Below, one piece after another: positions 26,911 to 36,067 of a DNA stretch of 64,000 nt. The stretch comes from DASWJZ01 sp963761005 (lineage in GTDB: Bacteria > Pseudomonadota > Alphaproteobacteria > Rhizobiales > Afifellaceae): positions 294,698-358,697 of the forward strand of contig CAVXFK010000018.1 in NCBI GenBank assembly GCA_963761005.1. Reading direction: 5' to 3'. Below the pieces are notes generated by a model, which saw nothing but the letters and a program-made list of their open reading frames with translations, did no database searches and had not been told where the DNA came from. The position numbers were made by a program, and so were the translations under genes. Every line of letters starts with the position of its first letter. The stretch's first letter is position 1.

Positions 26911-28404
26911 ATGACGCTCACAATGCCGAAGCCGAGGGCCGACGTGCTCGCCCAGCGCGAAGCGATTGCGCGGGATCTCCGCGCCATCGTCCCGGGTGAA
27001 GGCGTGGTCGCGCATGAAGACGCGCTCCGCGTGTTCGAGACCGATGGCCTTACCGCCTACCGGCAGGTGCCGATGCTCGCGGTACTGCCTGAGACGGTCG
27101 AAGAGGTAAGCCGCGTGCTTCGCTACTGCCACGAGAACGGCATCCGCGTCGTGCCGCGCGGCTCCGGCACCTCGCTTTCAGGCGGTGCGCTGCCGCTTGC
27201 CGACGGCGTGCTCCTCGTCATGTCGAAGTTCAACAAGGTGCTTGAGGTCGACTACGACAATCGCGTCGCGGTGGTGCAGCCGGGCGTGACCAATCTCGGC
27301 GTGACAAATGCCGTGTCACGGCACGGATTCTACTACGCCCCCGACCCCTCCTCGCAGATCGCCTGCTCGATCGGCGGCAACGTGGCGGAGAATTCCGGCG
27401 GCGTGCATTGTCTGAAGTATGGGCTCACCGCCAACAACGTGCTCGGCATCGAGATGGTACTGATCACGGGCGAAGTGGTCCGGCTTGGCGGCAAGCATCT
27501 CGACAGCGAAGGCTACGATCTTCTCGGTCTGATGACCGGCTCGGAGGGCCTGCTCGGCGTTATCACCGAGGTGACGGTCCGCATCCTGCGCTCGCCCGAG
27601 ACGGCGCGCGCGGCGTTGATCGGCTTTGAGTCGAGCGAGGACGCCGGGCAATGCGTCGCCGAGATCATCGGCGCCGGCATAATCCCGGGCGGCATGGAGA
27701 TGATGGACAAGCCCGCGATCGATGCGGCGGAGGACTTCGTGCATGCCGGCTATCCGCGCGACGTCGAGGCGCTCCTGATCGTGGAGCTCGACGGGCCGCA
27801 GCGCGAGGTCGGCGCGCTCCTGACGCGCGTCGAGCAGATCGCCGTCGCCAACAAGGCGACGACCTTCCGCGTCTCAGCCAACGAAGTCGAGCGGCAGAAA
27901 TTCTGGGCCGGCCGCAAGGCGGCATTTCCGGCCGTCGGGCGCATCTCGCCCGACTATTACTGCATGGACGGCACCATCCCGCGGAAGGCGCTGCCTGAGG
28001 TGCTGCACCGCACGCGCGAGCTTTCCGAGCACTACGGGCTTCGCGTCGCGAACGTCTTCCATGCCGGCGACGGCAATCTGCATCCGCTGATCCTCTACGA
28101 CGCCAACAAGTCCGACGAGCTGGAGCGCGCCGAAGCCTTTGGCGCGGACATCCTAAAGCTCTGCGTCGAGGTCGGCGGCGTCCTGACCGGCGAGCACGGC
28201 GTCGGCGTTGAGAAGCGCGATCTGATGCCGGTGATGTTCTCCAAAGCCGACCTCGCGCAGCAGGAGCGCGTGAAGTGCGCTTTCGACCCGAAACATCTGC
28301 TCAACCCCGGAAAGATGTTCCCCGAGCTTCACCGCTGCGCCGAGCTCGGCCGCATGCACGTGCACAAGGGCAAGGTGGCTTTTCCCGACCTGCCGAGGTT
28401 TTGA
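26911..28404 (+). CDS. glcD: Glycolate oxidase subunit GlcD (FAD)
   Basis: The 497-residue FAD subunit of glycolate oxidase, which oxidises glycolate to glyoxylate and feeds electrons to the respiratory chain through GlcE and GlcF. The FAD_binding_4 domain is seen in VPRGSGTSLSGGALPLADGV and the IACSIGGNVAENSGGVHCLKYG loop. The FAD-oxidase C-terminal domain contains FHAGDGNLHPLILYD and VCLTGEHGVGVEK-like text (GGVLTGEHGVGVEKRDLM). It is the first gene of glcD-glcE-glcF-glcB, with 9 bases to glcE. Confidence 0.96.
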   Translation: MTLTMPKPRADVLAQREAIARDLRAIVPGEGVVAHEDALRVFETDGLTAYRQVPMLAVLPETVEEVSRVLRYCHENGIRVVPRGSGTSLSGGALPLADGVLLVMSKFNKVLEVDYDNRVAVVQPGVTNLGVTNAVSRHGFYYAPDPSSQIACSIGGNVAENSGGVHCLKYGLTANNVLGIEMVLITGEVVRLGGKHLDSEGYDLLGLMTGSEGLLGVITEVTVRILRSPETARAALIGFESSEDAGQCVAEIIGAGIIPGGMEMMDKPAIDAAEDFVHAGYPRDVEALLIVELDGPQREVGALLTRVEQIAVANKATTFRVSANEVERQKFWAGRKAAFPAVGRISPDYYCMDGTIPRKALPEVLHRTRELSEHYGLRVANVFHAGDGNLHPLILYDANKSDELERAEAFGADILKLCVEVGGVLTGEHGVGVEKRDLMPVMFSKADLAQQERVKCAFDPKHLLNPGKMFPELHRCAELGRMHVHKGKVAFPDLPRF

Positions 28405-28413
28405 CGCCGGGAA

Positions 28414-29643
28414 ATGGAGACGACGCTCAAGCCCGTCGATGCCGAGGGTGTGCTGAACGCCGTCCGCTGGGCGGCGGCGGAGGAGATTCCGCTTGAGGTC
28501 CTCGGGCACGGCTCGAAGCGCGGTCTCGGGCGCCCGGTGCAGACGGAATACGGCCTCGATCTCTCCAACCTTGCCGGGATCACCCTCTACGAGCCGGAGG
28601 AGCTGGTACTTTCGGTCAAGGCCGGGACGCCGGTCTCCGACGTCGAGACGCTGCTTTCGGACCACAACCAGATGCTCGCCTTCGAGCCGATGGATTTCGG
28701 GCCGCTCTTCGGCGTCTCGCCCGGGCGCGGCACGATGGGCGGCATGCTCGCCGCCAATTCGAGCGGACCGCGGCGGCTCAAAGCCGGGGCGGCGCGCGAC
28801 CACGTGCTCGGCGTCAAAGCCGTCTCCGGCCGCGGCGAGGCTTTCAAATCCGGCGGGCGCGTCGTCAAGAATGTCACCGGCTACGATCTCTCGAAGGGCC
28901 TCGCCGGCTCGTGGGGCACGCTCGCCGTCGTCACCGAGGCGACGTTCAAGGTGCTGCCGAAGCCGGAAGCCGCGGCGACGCTGGTCGTCGCCGGGCTCGA
29001 CGACCTGACCGCCGTCGCCGCGCTCTGCAAGGCGATGGGGACGCCCTTCGAAGTCTCAGGCGCAGCGTATCTGCCCGAGCGGCTCGTCGCCGAGGTGCCC
29101 GACGCGGCGTTTGCCTCGGGCGGACGCACGGCAACGCTGATCCGGCTCGAAGGCATCGCACCCTCCGTCGACTATCGCGCCGAGAAGCTGACCGCGCTGG
29201 TCGGTAGGCTCGGCGAGGTCGCGGTGCTCGAAGGGGCGCAGTCCGAAGCGACGTGGCGCGCGGTGCGCGACGTCTCGGTCTTCGGAACGACCGCGAACCC
29301 GGTATGGCGCGTCAGCGTTGCCCCAAGCGCCGGGCCTATGGTCGTGGCGGCGCTCTTGGATGCCGACCGCGCGATCCGCCACTTCTATGACTGGTCGGGC
29401 GGGCTCGTCTGGATCGAGGTGGAGGAAGAGGCGAGCGACGGGCTGGCGCGTGCGATCCGCGCCGCGATCGCAGCCGCAGGCGGCGGACACGCGACGCTGA
29501 TCCGCGGCAACCCGGCGCTCCGCTCGGCGATCTCTCCTTTCGAGCCGCAGCCGGAGGCGCTTGCGGGGCTGTCGCAGCGGCTCAAGGAGCAGTTCGATCC
29601 ACGCCGCATCCTCAATCCCGGGCGAATGTCGGCAGGCATCTGA
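28414..29643 (+). CDS. glcE: Glycolate oxidase FAD-binding subunit GlcE
   Basis: GlcE, 409 residues, a second FAD_binding_4-type subunit of glycolate oxidase. It keeps the FAD site (LEVLGHGSKRGLG; GTMGGMLAANSSGPRRLKAG; GGRVVKNVTGYDLSKG) and ends with the GlcE-type tail LNPGRMSAGI. It sits between glcD and glcF with very short gaps (9 and 2 bases), consistent with one operon and a stable complex. Confidence 0.95.
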   Translation: METTLKPVDAEGVLNAVRWAAAEEIPLEVLGHGSKRGLGRPVQTEYGLDLSNLAGITLYEPEELVLSVKAGTPVSDVETLLSDHNQMLAFEPMDFGPLFGVSPGRGTMGGMLAANSSGPRRLKAGAARDHVLGVKAVSGRGEAFKSGGRVVKNVTGYDLSKGLAGSWGTLAVVTEATFKVLPKPEAAATLVVAGLDDLTAVAALCKAMGTPFEVSGAAYLPERLVAEVPDAAFASGGRTATLIRLEGIAPSVDYRAEKLTALVGRLGEVAVLEGAQSEATWRAVRDVSVFGTTANPVWRVSVAPSAGPMVVAALLDADRAIRHFYDWSGGLVWIEVEEEASDGLARAIRAAIAAAGGGHATLIRGNPALRSAISPFEPQPEALAGLSQRLKEQFDPRRILNPGRMSAGI

Positions 29644-29645
29644 CA

Positions 29646-30983
29646 ATGCAGACCGCCTTCACGCTCGAGCAGCTCGCCGATCCCGACACCCAGGAAGCGG
29701 ATTCGGTTCTCCGCCGCTGCGTGCATTGCGGCTTCTGCCTCGCCACGTGTCCGACTTACCTGGAGCTCGGCAACGAATTGGATTCGCCGCGCGGAAGAAT
29801 CTACCTGATCAAGGACATGCTGGAGAACGACAAGCCGGCATCGGAGGAAGTCGCGACGCATATCGACCGCTGCCTCTCCTGCCTCTCCTGCATGACCACC
29901 TGCCCGTCCGGCGTGAACTACATGCGCCTCGTCGACCAGGCGCGGATCCGGATCGAGGAGACCTATCGCCGGCCCTTTCTCGACCGGATTATCCGCCAGA
30001 TGCTTGCGGCGGTGCTTCCCTATCGCCGCCGCTTCCGCCTGGCGCTGCGGCTTGCGGGGCTCGCGCGCTCGTTCGCGCCCTTCTTCAGGGGATTTGGCGT
30101 CGCCGGCCGGCGGCTCGAGGCCATGCTTGCGCTTGCGCCCGCGCATCTTCCGCCGCGCTCCACGATCAAACCCGGCGTGAGCTTCACGCCGGAGGGCAAT
30201 CGCCGCGCGCGCATCGCGCTCCTCAATGGCTGCGCGCAGGCAGTGCTCGATCCCGGCATCAACATCGCCGCCGTCAGGCTCTTGAGCCGCCTCGGCGTCG
30301 AGGTCGTGTTCGCCAAGGGCGAAGGCTGCTGCGGCGCAATTGTGCATCACATAGGGCGCGCAGAGCAGGCGCGGGAGCTCGCCCGTGCCAACATCGACGC
30401 GTGGATCGACGAGATCGACGGCGAAGGGCTCGATGCCATCATCACGACCACGTCGGGCTGCGGGACCACGATCAAGGACTACGCGCATCTCTTCCGCGAC
30501 GATCCTGCCTATGCGGAGAAGGCCGCGCGCGTCGGCGCGCTTGCTGCCGACGTATCGGAATTTCTCGGCTGGCTAAAGCCGCTGCCGAGCAAGCGCGGCG
30601 CCGGCCTCGTCGTCGCCTATCACGCCGCCTGCTCGCTGCAGCACGGCCAGCGCATCACCTCGCAGCCGAAGGCGCTTCTCAGAAACGCCGGCTTCGAAGT
30701 GCGCGACGTGCCGGAAGGGCACATCTGCTGCGGCTCGGCCGGGACCTACAACATCCTGCAGCCGGAGATCGCCGGCAGGCTGCGCGAGCGCAAGATCAAG
30801 AACATCGCCGCCGTCGCGCCAGACGTGATCGCCGCCGGCAATATCGGCTGCATCTCACAGATCGGTTCGGGCACGCACATCCCCGTGCTGCACACGGTGG
30901 AGTTGCTCGACTGGGCCTATGGCGACGACGAGCCAGACTTCCTGACGCGCGGCGGCTCGCCCTTCGGCGAAGGGGTTTCTTAG
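29646..30983 (+). CDS. glcF: Glycolate oxidase iron-sulfur subunit GlcF
   Basis: GlcF, 445 residues. It has two N-terminal 4Fe-4S motifs (CVHCGFCLATCPTY and CLSCLSCMTTCPSG) and two CCG cysteine-rich domains (EGCCGAIVHHIG and HICCGSAGTYNILQPE), as in GlcF of characterised glycolate oxidases. It relays electrons from the flavin subunits to membrane quinone. It starts two bases after glcE. Confidence 0.96.
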   Translation: MQTAFTLEQLADPDTQEADSVLRRCVHCGFCLATCPTYLELGNELDSPRGRIYLIKDMLENDKPASEEVATHIDRCLSCLSCMTTCPSGVNYMRLVDQARIRIEETYRRPFLDRIIRQMLAAVLPYRRRFRLALRLAGLARSFAPFFRGFGVAGRRLEAMLALAPAHLPPRSTIKPGVSFTPEGNRRARIALLNGCAQAVLDPGINIAAVRLLSRLGVEVVFAKGEGCCGAIVHHIGRAEQARELARANIDAWIDEIDGEGLDAIITTTSGCGTTIKDYAHLFRDDPAYAEKAARVGALAADVSEFLGWLKPLPSKRGAGLVVAYHAACSLQHGQRITSQPKALLRNAGFEVRDVPEGHICCGSAGTYNILQPEIAGRLRERKIKNIAAVAPDVIAAGNIGCISQIGSGTHIPVLHTVELLDWAYGDDEPDFLTRGGSPFGEGVS

Positions 30984-31029
30984 CGGCGGCCCATCGGCGA
31001 AACTTAAGAACACGGGAATGGAGAGCGGA

Positions 31030-33204
31030 ATGACGGATCGGGTTGCGGTCGGGGACATCGCCGTTGCGCGGAGCCTCTACGACTTCGTGAACGAGGAGGC
31101 GTTGCCGGGGACCGGAGTCACGCCCGAGGCATTCTGGACCGGGCTCGACGCGATCGTCGGTGAGCTGGCGCCGCAAAACCGCGCGCTGCTTGAAAAGCGC
31201 GACCGGCTGCAGGCGGAGATCGACCGATGGCACCGCGACCGGCGCGGCAAGAACTTCGACCTCTCCGAGTACAAGACCTTTCTGCAGATGATCGGCTACC
31301 TGCTCCCCGAGGGACCCGACTTCGCTATCACGACGGCGAACGTCGACCCGGAGATCGCCGAGGTCGCGGGGCCGCAGCTCGTCGTGCCGGTGATGAACGC
31401 GCGCTATGCGCTGAACGCCGCGAATGCCCGCTGGGGCAGCCTCTACGACGCGCTCTACGGCACGGACGCAATTCCCGACACGGACGGTGCAGCGCGTGGC
31501 AAGGGCTACAATCCGGTCCGCGGCCAGCGTGTCATCGATTTTGCGCGCGGCGTTCTCGATGAAGCCGCACCGCTTGACGGCGCGACATGGCGCGACGCGG
31601 CCGGCATCTCCGTGAAAGGCGGCAAGCTAACGGTCGCGGCGAAGAACGGCGCGGTCGGCTTGAAGGACGCTGCGCGTTTCGCCGGCTATGCGGGCGCGGA
31701 CGATGCGCCGAGCGTAGTCCTGCTTCGCCATCACGGCCTACATCTTGAGATCCTGATCGACCGCAAGAATCCGATCGGCAAGGACGATCCGGCCGGGATC
31801 GCCGACATCGTCGTTGAAGCAGCGATGACGACGATCATGGATTTTGAGGATTCGATCGCCGCAGTCGACGCGGACGACAAGGTCGCCGCCTATCGCAACT
31901 GGCTCGGCCTGATGAATGGCGACCTGACCGCCAGCTTCGACAAGGGCGGCAGAACCGTCGACCGCGCGCTCAACGCCGACCGGACCTTCAAGAGCGCGAG
32001 CGGCGGGACGCTGACGCTGCACGGGCGGAGCCTGATGCTCGTCCGCAACGTCGGGCACCTGATGACGATCGACGCCGTCGTCACCAAGGACGGCGCGCCG
32101 ATCCCGGAGGGCATCCTCGATGCAATGGTGACCTCGGCGATCGCGCTCCACGACATCGGCCAGAGTGGCCGCCGTGCCAACAGCCGCGCCGGCTCCGTCT
32201 ATATCGTAAAGCCGAAGATGCACGGGCCGGAGGAAGTCGGCTTTACCGACACAATCTTTGGGCGCGTCGAGGACGTGCTCGGGCTCAAGCGCTTCACGCT
32301 CAAGATCGGGATCATGGACGAGGAACGGCGCACGACGCTGAACCTGAAGGAATCGATCCGCGCCGCGAAGGATCGCATCGTCTTCATCAACACCGGCTTC
32401 CTCGACCGCACGGGCGACGAGATCCACACCTCGATGGAAGCGGGGCCGATGATCCGCAAGGGCGACATGAAGGCGTCGACCTGGATCCAGGCCTACGAGG
32501 ATTCCAATGTCGACATCGGGCTTCTGTGCGGCCTGCCCGGCCGCGCGCAGATCGGCAAGGGCATGTGGGCGATGCCCGACCTGATGGCCGACATGCTGAA
32601 GCAGAAGATCGCGCATCCGCTGGCCGGCGCCAACACGGCGTGGGTCCCCTCGCCTACCGCCGCGACGCTTCATGCGCTCCATTACCACCAGGTCGACGTC
32701 AAGGCGCGACAGAAGGAACTTAAATCGCGCAAGCGCGCTTCGATCGACGACATCCTGGCGATCCCCGTCGCCGAGCGGCCGAACTGGCCGAAGGAGGACA
32801 TCCAGAAAGAGCTCGACAACAACGCTCAAGGAATTCTCGGCTACGTGGTGCGCTGGATCGACCAAGGCGTCGGCTGCTCAAAAGTCCCCGACATCAACAA
32901 CGTGGGCCTGATGGAGGACCGCGCGACGCTCCGTATCTCAAGCCAGCACATCGCCAACTGGCTGCACCACGGAACCGTCTCGAAGGCGCAGGTGACGGAG
33001 ACGCTGAAGCGGATGGCGGCGGTGGTCGACAAGCAGAACGCCGGCGATCCGCTCTACCGGCCAATGGCCCCGGACTTCGACCGAAGCGTCGCCTTCCAGG
33101 CGGCTTCCGATCTCGTCTTCAAGGGACGCGACCAGCCAAACGGCTATACCGAGCCGATCCTCCACGCGCGACGCAAAGAGGCGAAGCGGAAAGCGGCCGG
33201 GTAG
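31030..33204 (+). CDS. glcB: Malate synthase G
   Basis: Malate synthase G, 724 residues, the usual monomeric G-isoform length. It condenses glyoxylate with acetyl-CoA to give malate and so consumes the product of GlcDEF. Visible segments are TTIMDFEDSIAAVDADDKV, RGRSLMLVRNVGHLM-like text (HGRSLMLVRNVGHLMT), the acid/base region IGIMDEERRTTLNLKE, and the C-terminal VGCSKVPDINNVGLMEDRAT. I prefer the ATG at 31030 because GGAG lies 6 bases upstream; the ATG at 31018 contributes that ribosome site. It follows glcF by 46 bases. Confidence 0.97.
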   Translation: MTDRVAVGDIAVARSLYDFVNEEALPGTGVTPEAFWTGLDAIVGELAPQNRALLEKRDRLQAEIDRWHRDRRGKNFDLSEYKTFLQMIGYLLPEGPDFAITTANVDPEIAEVAGPQLVVPVMNARYALNAANARWGSLYDALYGTDAIPDTDGAARGKGYNPVRGQRVIDFARGVLDEAAPLDGATWRDAAGISVKGGKLTVAAKNGAVGLKDAARFAGYAGADDAPSVVLLRHHGLHLEILIDRKNPIGKDDPAGIADIVVEAAMTTIMDFEDSIAAVDADDKVAAYRNWLGLMNGDLTASFDKGGRTVDRALNADRTFKSASGGTLTLHGRSLMLVRNVGHLMTIDAVVTKDGAPIPEGILDAMVTSAIALHDIGQSGRRANSRAGSVYIVKPKMHGPEEVGFTDTIFGRVEDVLGLKRFTLKIGIMDEERRTTLNLKESIRAAKDRIVFINTGFLDRTGDEIHTSMEAGPMIRKGDMKASTWIQAYEDSNVDIGLLCGLPGRAQIGKGMWAMPDLMADMLKQKIAHPLAGANTAWVPSPTAATLHALHYHQVDVKARQKELKSRKRASIDDILAIPVAERPNWPKEDIQKELDNNAQGILGYVVRWIDQGVGCSKVPDINNVGLMEDRATLRISSQHIANWLHHGTVSKAQVTETLKRMAAVVDKQNAGDPLYRPMAPDFDRSVAFQAASDLVFKGRDQPNGYTEPILHARRKEAKRKAAG

Positions 33205-33242
33205 AGCGCGTCAGGATTGTCGTTGGGAATTGCGTCAAACAA

Positions 33243-33269
33243 GAAAGGGCAGCGCGGGGCTGCCCTTTC
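33243..33269. terminator. Bidirectional terminator between glcB and L,D-transpeptidase
   Basis: Perfect 11-bp stem gaaagggcagc / gctgccctttc with loop gcggg. The T tract is short on both sides, being part of the stem foot (CCCTTTC, GCCCTTTCTTG). It lies between convergent glcB and the first YkuD gene. Confidence 0.78.
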
Positions 33270-33289
33270 GGGTGCGCTTTGCGCGCTGT

Positions 33290-33910
33290 TCACATCACGA
33301 TGACTTTGGTGCCGACGTGGACGAACTGGTAAAGCTCGGTGATCTGCTCGTTCAGCATGCGGATGCAGCCGGACGACATGTTCTCGCCAATCGACCAGGG
33401 CGCGTTCGTGCCGTGGATGCGGAACATCGTGTCGCGGCCGTGGTCGAAGAGGTAGAGCGCGCGGGCACCGAGCGGGTTATCGATGCCACCGGGCATGCCG
33501 TTCGAATATTCGACCAGCTCCGGCCGACGGTCGACCATCTCGGCCGGCGGCGTCCAGGTTGGCCATTCCTGTTTCGCGCCCACTTCGACCGTGCCCGTCC
33601 AGCCGAAGCCTTCGCGGCCGACGCCGACGCCATAGCGGATCGCCATGTCGTCCGCGAGGACGTAGTAGAGGAACTTGTTCGTCGTATCGACGATGACCGT
33701 GCCCGGCGCCTCTTCGGTGGCGTATGGGACCACCTGAGCCTGAAATTTCGGGTCGAGCGGACGATTGTGGTCCACCTCTTGGTCATAGGTGACGAAGGTG
33801 TGCTGCGTCGGATCGTAGACACGGAACGGCGTGGCTCCGGCGACCGCGGACAGCGTAACGGCGGCGGCAATTCCGATTACTGCGGAACGAGCAAAACGAT
33901 AGGAAAGCAT
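33290..33910 (-). CDS. L,D-transpeptidase (YkuD), copy 1
   Basis: A 206-residue secreted YkuD enzyme. L,D-transpeptidases form 3-3 peptidoglycan cross-links or attach proteins to the wall. From the ATG at 33910 it has a signal peptide (MLSYRFARSAVIGIAAAV...AGA). The catalytic block RIHGTNAPWSIG...SSGCIRM has His166 and nucleophile Cys182. The YkuD start VPYATEEAPGTVIVDT and the loop GVGVGREGFGWTGTVEVG are shared with the next two genes. It is the last of three tandem paralogues on the minus strand. Confidence 0.93.
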   Translation of the reverse strand: MLSYRFARSAVIGIAAAVTLSAVAGATPFRVYDPTQHTFVTYDQEVDHNRPLDPKFQAQVVPYATEEAPGTVIVDTTNKFLYYVLADDMAIRYGVGVGREGFGWTGTVEVGAKQEWPTWTPPAEMVDRRPELVEYSNGMPGGIDNPLGARALYLFDHGRDTMFRIHGTNAPWSIGENMSSGCIRMLNEQITELYQFVHVGTKVIVM

Positions 33911-34035
33911 CTGACCCCTCCATGCCGGCTCTTTGCGAGCGGCGTTGGGGTGCCGCATAAGGAGTGAAGGTTTCCGCGCGATTTCCCGTTTGTTTCGCGG
34001 TGTACTATCGCGTTTCAGGACGGATTCATCCGCCC

Positions 34036-34066
34036 ATAAAACAAAACGGCCCGCCGAAGCGGGCCG
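34036..34066 (-). terminator. Terminator of L,D-transpeptidase copy 2
   Basis: Minus-strand stem cggcccgc-ttcg-gcgggccg (34047-34066) followed by TTTTGTTTTAT, a strong intrinsic terminator. It separates copy 2 from copy 1, so the copies are transcribed separately. Confidence 0.88.
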
Positions 34067-34098
34067 CTCGGTATCTATCTTCGAGGCGGTCGGCCGCT

Positions 34099-34773
34099 CT
34101 ACATCACGACGACCTTGGCGCCGATCTTCACTAGGTCGTAAAGCTCGGTGACGTTCTCGTTCAGCATGCGGATGCAGCCGGAGGAGACGTTCTGTCCGAT
34201 CGAATTCGGCTCGATCGTCCCGTGGATGCGATAGAGCGTGTCCTTGCCCTTGTCGTCGAAGAGATAAAGGGCCCGCACGCCGAGCGGATTGCCGTCGCCG
34301 CCGGGCATGCCGTCAACCTCATATTTTGCAAGCTCGGGCTGCCGCTCCACCATGTCGGAGGGCGGGAACCACTTCGGGTTCTCCTGCTTGTTGCCGACGT
34401 GAACGACGCCGGTCCAGCCGAAACCCTCGCGCCCGACGCCGACGCCCATGCGGATCGCCTGCCCGCCCTCGAGCACGTAATAGAGAAACTTCTGCTCCGT
34501 ATCGATGACGATGGTCCCCGGCGCTTCCGTCGTGTCGTAGTTGACGATCTGCCGGTCAAATTTCCTGTCGGGCCTCGGATAGACCTTGGGCACCATCACA
34601 GGCGCCGCGGTTGCCGCGGCGTGTGACTGCATGCGGAGCCTGTCCGGATCGTAGGTCACGTAGGAATGGCTTGCCGGGTCGTAGAAAGTGCGCGGCGTCG
34701 CCATCGCCGCGAAGGCTGCGAGCCCAAAGACCGCGCTCAGCACCGCGACCCCAGCCGCATGCGTAAATCTCAT
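34099..34773 (-). CDS. L,D-transpeptidase (YkuD), copy 2
   Basis: A 224-residue secreted YkuD enzyme with a signal peptide (MRFTHAAGVAVLSAVFGLAAFAAMA). It shares the mature start FYDPASHSYVTYDPD with copy 1 and the catalytic block RIHGTIEPNSIGQNVSSGCI with His184 and Cys200. It differs from copy 1 by an inserted Pro/Lys/Arg-rich linker (PKVYPRPDRKFDRQ), perhaps a wall-spanning or wall-binding segment. It has its own terminator. I prefer the ATG at 34773 because the extension to 34791 lengthens the signal peptide needlessly. Confidence 0.93.
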   Translation of the reverse strand: MRFTHAAGVAVLSAVFGLAAFAAMATPRTFYDPASHSYVTYDPDRLRMQSHAAATAAPVMVPKVYPRPDRKFDRQIVNYDTTEAPGTIVIDTEQKFLYYVLEGGQAIRMGVGVGREGFGWTGVVHVGNKQENPKWFPPSDMVERQPELAKYEVDGMPGGDGNPLGVRALYLFDDKGKDTLYRIHGTIEPNSIGQNVSSGCIRMLNENVTELYDLVKIGAKVVVM

Positions 34774-34952
34774 CCCTACCTCCAAGCCCATCGCAGAGAC
34801 TCGGCCGTGTCATACTGAATTTCGGCAGAGCTTTAAAGCACGCGGCCAAAGCTTCGCTGGAAGCGTTGCATCTTGGCATCGCTCGAGGCCGCTCCGGCGA
34901 ATCGGGGCCAGCGGGCCGGCCGGAGTGATCGGCCAGCCAATTCGGGTGTCAA

Positions 34953-35675
34953 CTAGCGGACGACCACCCTCGTGCCGACGCTCGTGCGGTTGTAGAGCTC
35001 GATCACGTCTTCGTTACGCATGCGAATGCAGCCTGACGAGACCGCGTGGCCGATGGTCCAGGGCTCGTTCGATCCGTGGATGCGGAAAAGCGTGTCACGC
35101 CCGCCGTCATAGAGGTAGAGCGCGCGGGCACCAAGCGGGTTAGCGGGCCCGCCGTCCATGGAGACCGGCAGGTAGGGCTGACGCTGGCGCATCTCGGCCG
35201 GCGGCGTCCAGGTCGGCCATTCGGCCTTGCGCCCGACATGCACGCTTCCCTTCCAGCCGAAGCCCTCGCGCCCCACCCCGACGCCGTAGCGCTGCGCCTT
35301 GCCGCCATCGAGGACGACATAGAGGTAGCGGCTGCCGGTATCGATCACGATCGTGCCGGGGCGCTCGTTGGTCTGGTGGTTGACGACCTTGGGCAGGAAG
35401 GCGGGCTCGATCGTCAGCCGCGGCGCCCGCGCCTGCATGCGCGCCTGCGCGGGCGCGCTCCTCGTGCCGCCGAAGGCGCGGAAGATACCGGTCGCCGGCA
35501 CGGCGTTCGGATCGATTGGATTCGAGCCGACCGGGTTCGCGCTGCTGCTCGCAAGCTGCAGCCACTGGGCGTCGATCGCCGGGTCGCCGCTCATCTGCGG
35601 GTCCGAGCCCGCGGAGGCGAGCGAGAAGCCGGACGCCATAAAAAGGAGGAGGACGGAAAGGATGGTGCGCTGCAT
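34953..35675 (-). CDS. L,D-transpeptidase (YkuD), copy 3
   Basis: A 240-residue secreted YkuD enzyme with a signal peptide (MQRTILSVLLLFMASGFSLASAG). The catalytic block is RIHGSNEPWTIGHAVSSGCI with His200 and Cys216. Its N-terminal linker (residues about 25-95) is the longest of the three and unrelated to the others, being Ser/Pro/Arg-rich. The shared core GVGVGREGFGWKGSVHVGRK shows that it arose by duplication with copies 1 and 2. It is the first of the array in the direction of transcription. Confidence 0.93.
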   Translation of the reverse strand: MQRTILSVLLLFMASGFSLASAGSDPQMSGDPAIDAQWLQLASSSANPVGSNPIDPNAVPATGIFRAFGGTRSAPAQARMQARAPRLTIEPAFLPKVVNHQTNERPGTIVIDTGSRYLYVVLDGGKAQRYGVGVGREGFGWKGSVHVGRKAEWPTWTPPAEMRQRQPYLPVSMDGGPANPLGARALYLYDGGRDTLFRIHGSNEPWTIGHAVSSGCIRMRNEDVIELYNRTSVGTRVVVR

Positions 35676-36067
35676 GACGTACTCACTACTCGTCGTCGAT
35701 AACGATAACGAAGCGTTAGCCGGAAAATGGCTGCGCTTCAGTGAACGGCCGGCGGCGCCTCGATTGCCGCCTCGCGCAATTTTTCATTATGCCTAAGAAA
35801 CGGTTGCCGGTCACTTCACTTCAGACGGGCGCGCAAGTTGGACTGCCGGCCCGCACTCGGATATTCGGAAGCCGAAGACCGTGCGCCGGAAACCGTCGAG
35901 AAGCTCCGCGTTGGTGAACGCTGGTCCGGGCGTCTACGCGACGCAGAGGAAAAGCGCGTTTCGCGAGACGGAGAGCGAAAGGCGGACGGTCGACGAAGCC
36001 ATGAGGGCAAAATGCGTTGCATGTCTTTCGTAGTGGCAAGCGGGCGTGCGCCAATGGTCGGGGCTAG
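35676..36067. other. 392-base gene-free gap between divergent L,D-transpeptidase 3 and tag
   Basis: I see no convincing gene here. The left part must hold the copy 3 promoter and contains the direct repeat cgataa-cgataa and a taacg...cgtta inverted pair (about 35699-35717). The right part has a plus-strand open frame (35838-36071) and a minus-strand one (35821-36054), but neither has a ribosome site or family-like sequence. The two short frames overlap each other antisense, as expected by chance in GC-rich DNA. Confidence 0.6.

Noticed and set aside
35676..36067. Possible small RNA in the gap before tag
   Set aside because: No terminator-like hairpin with a T tract and no promoter pair of good spacing could be found.
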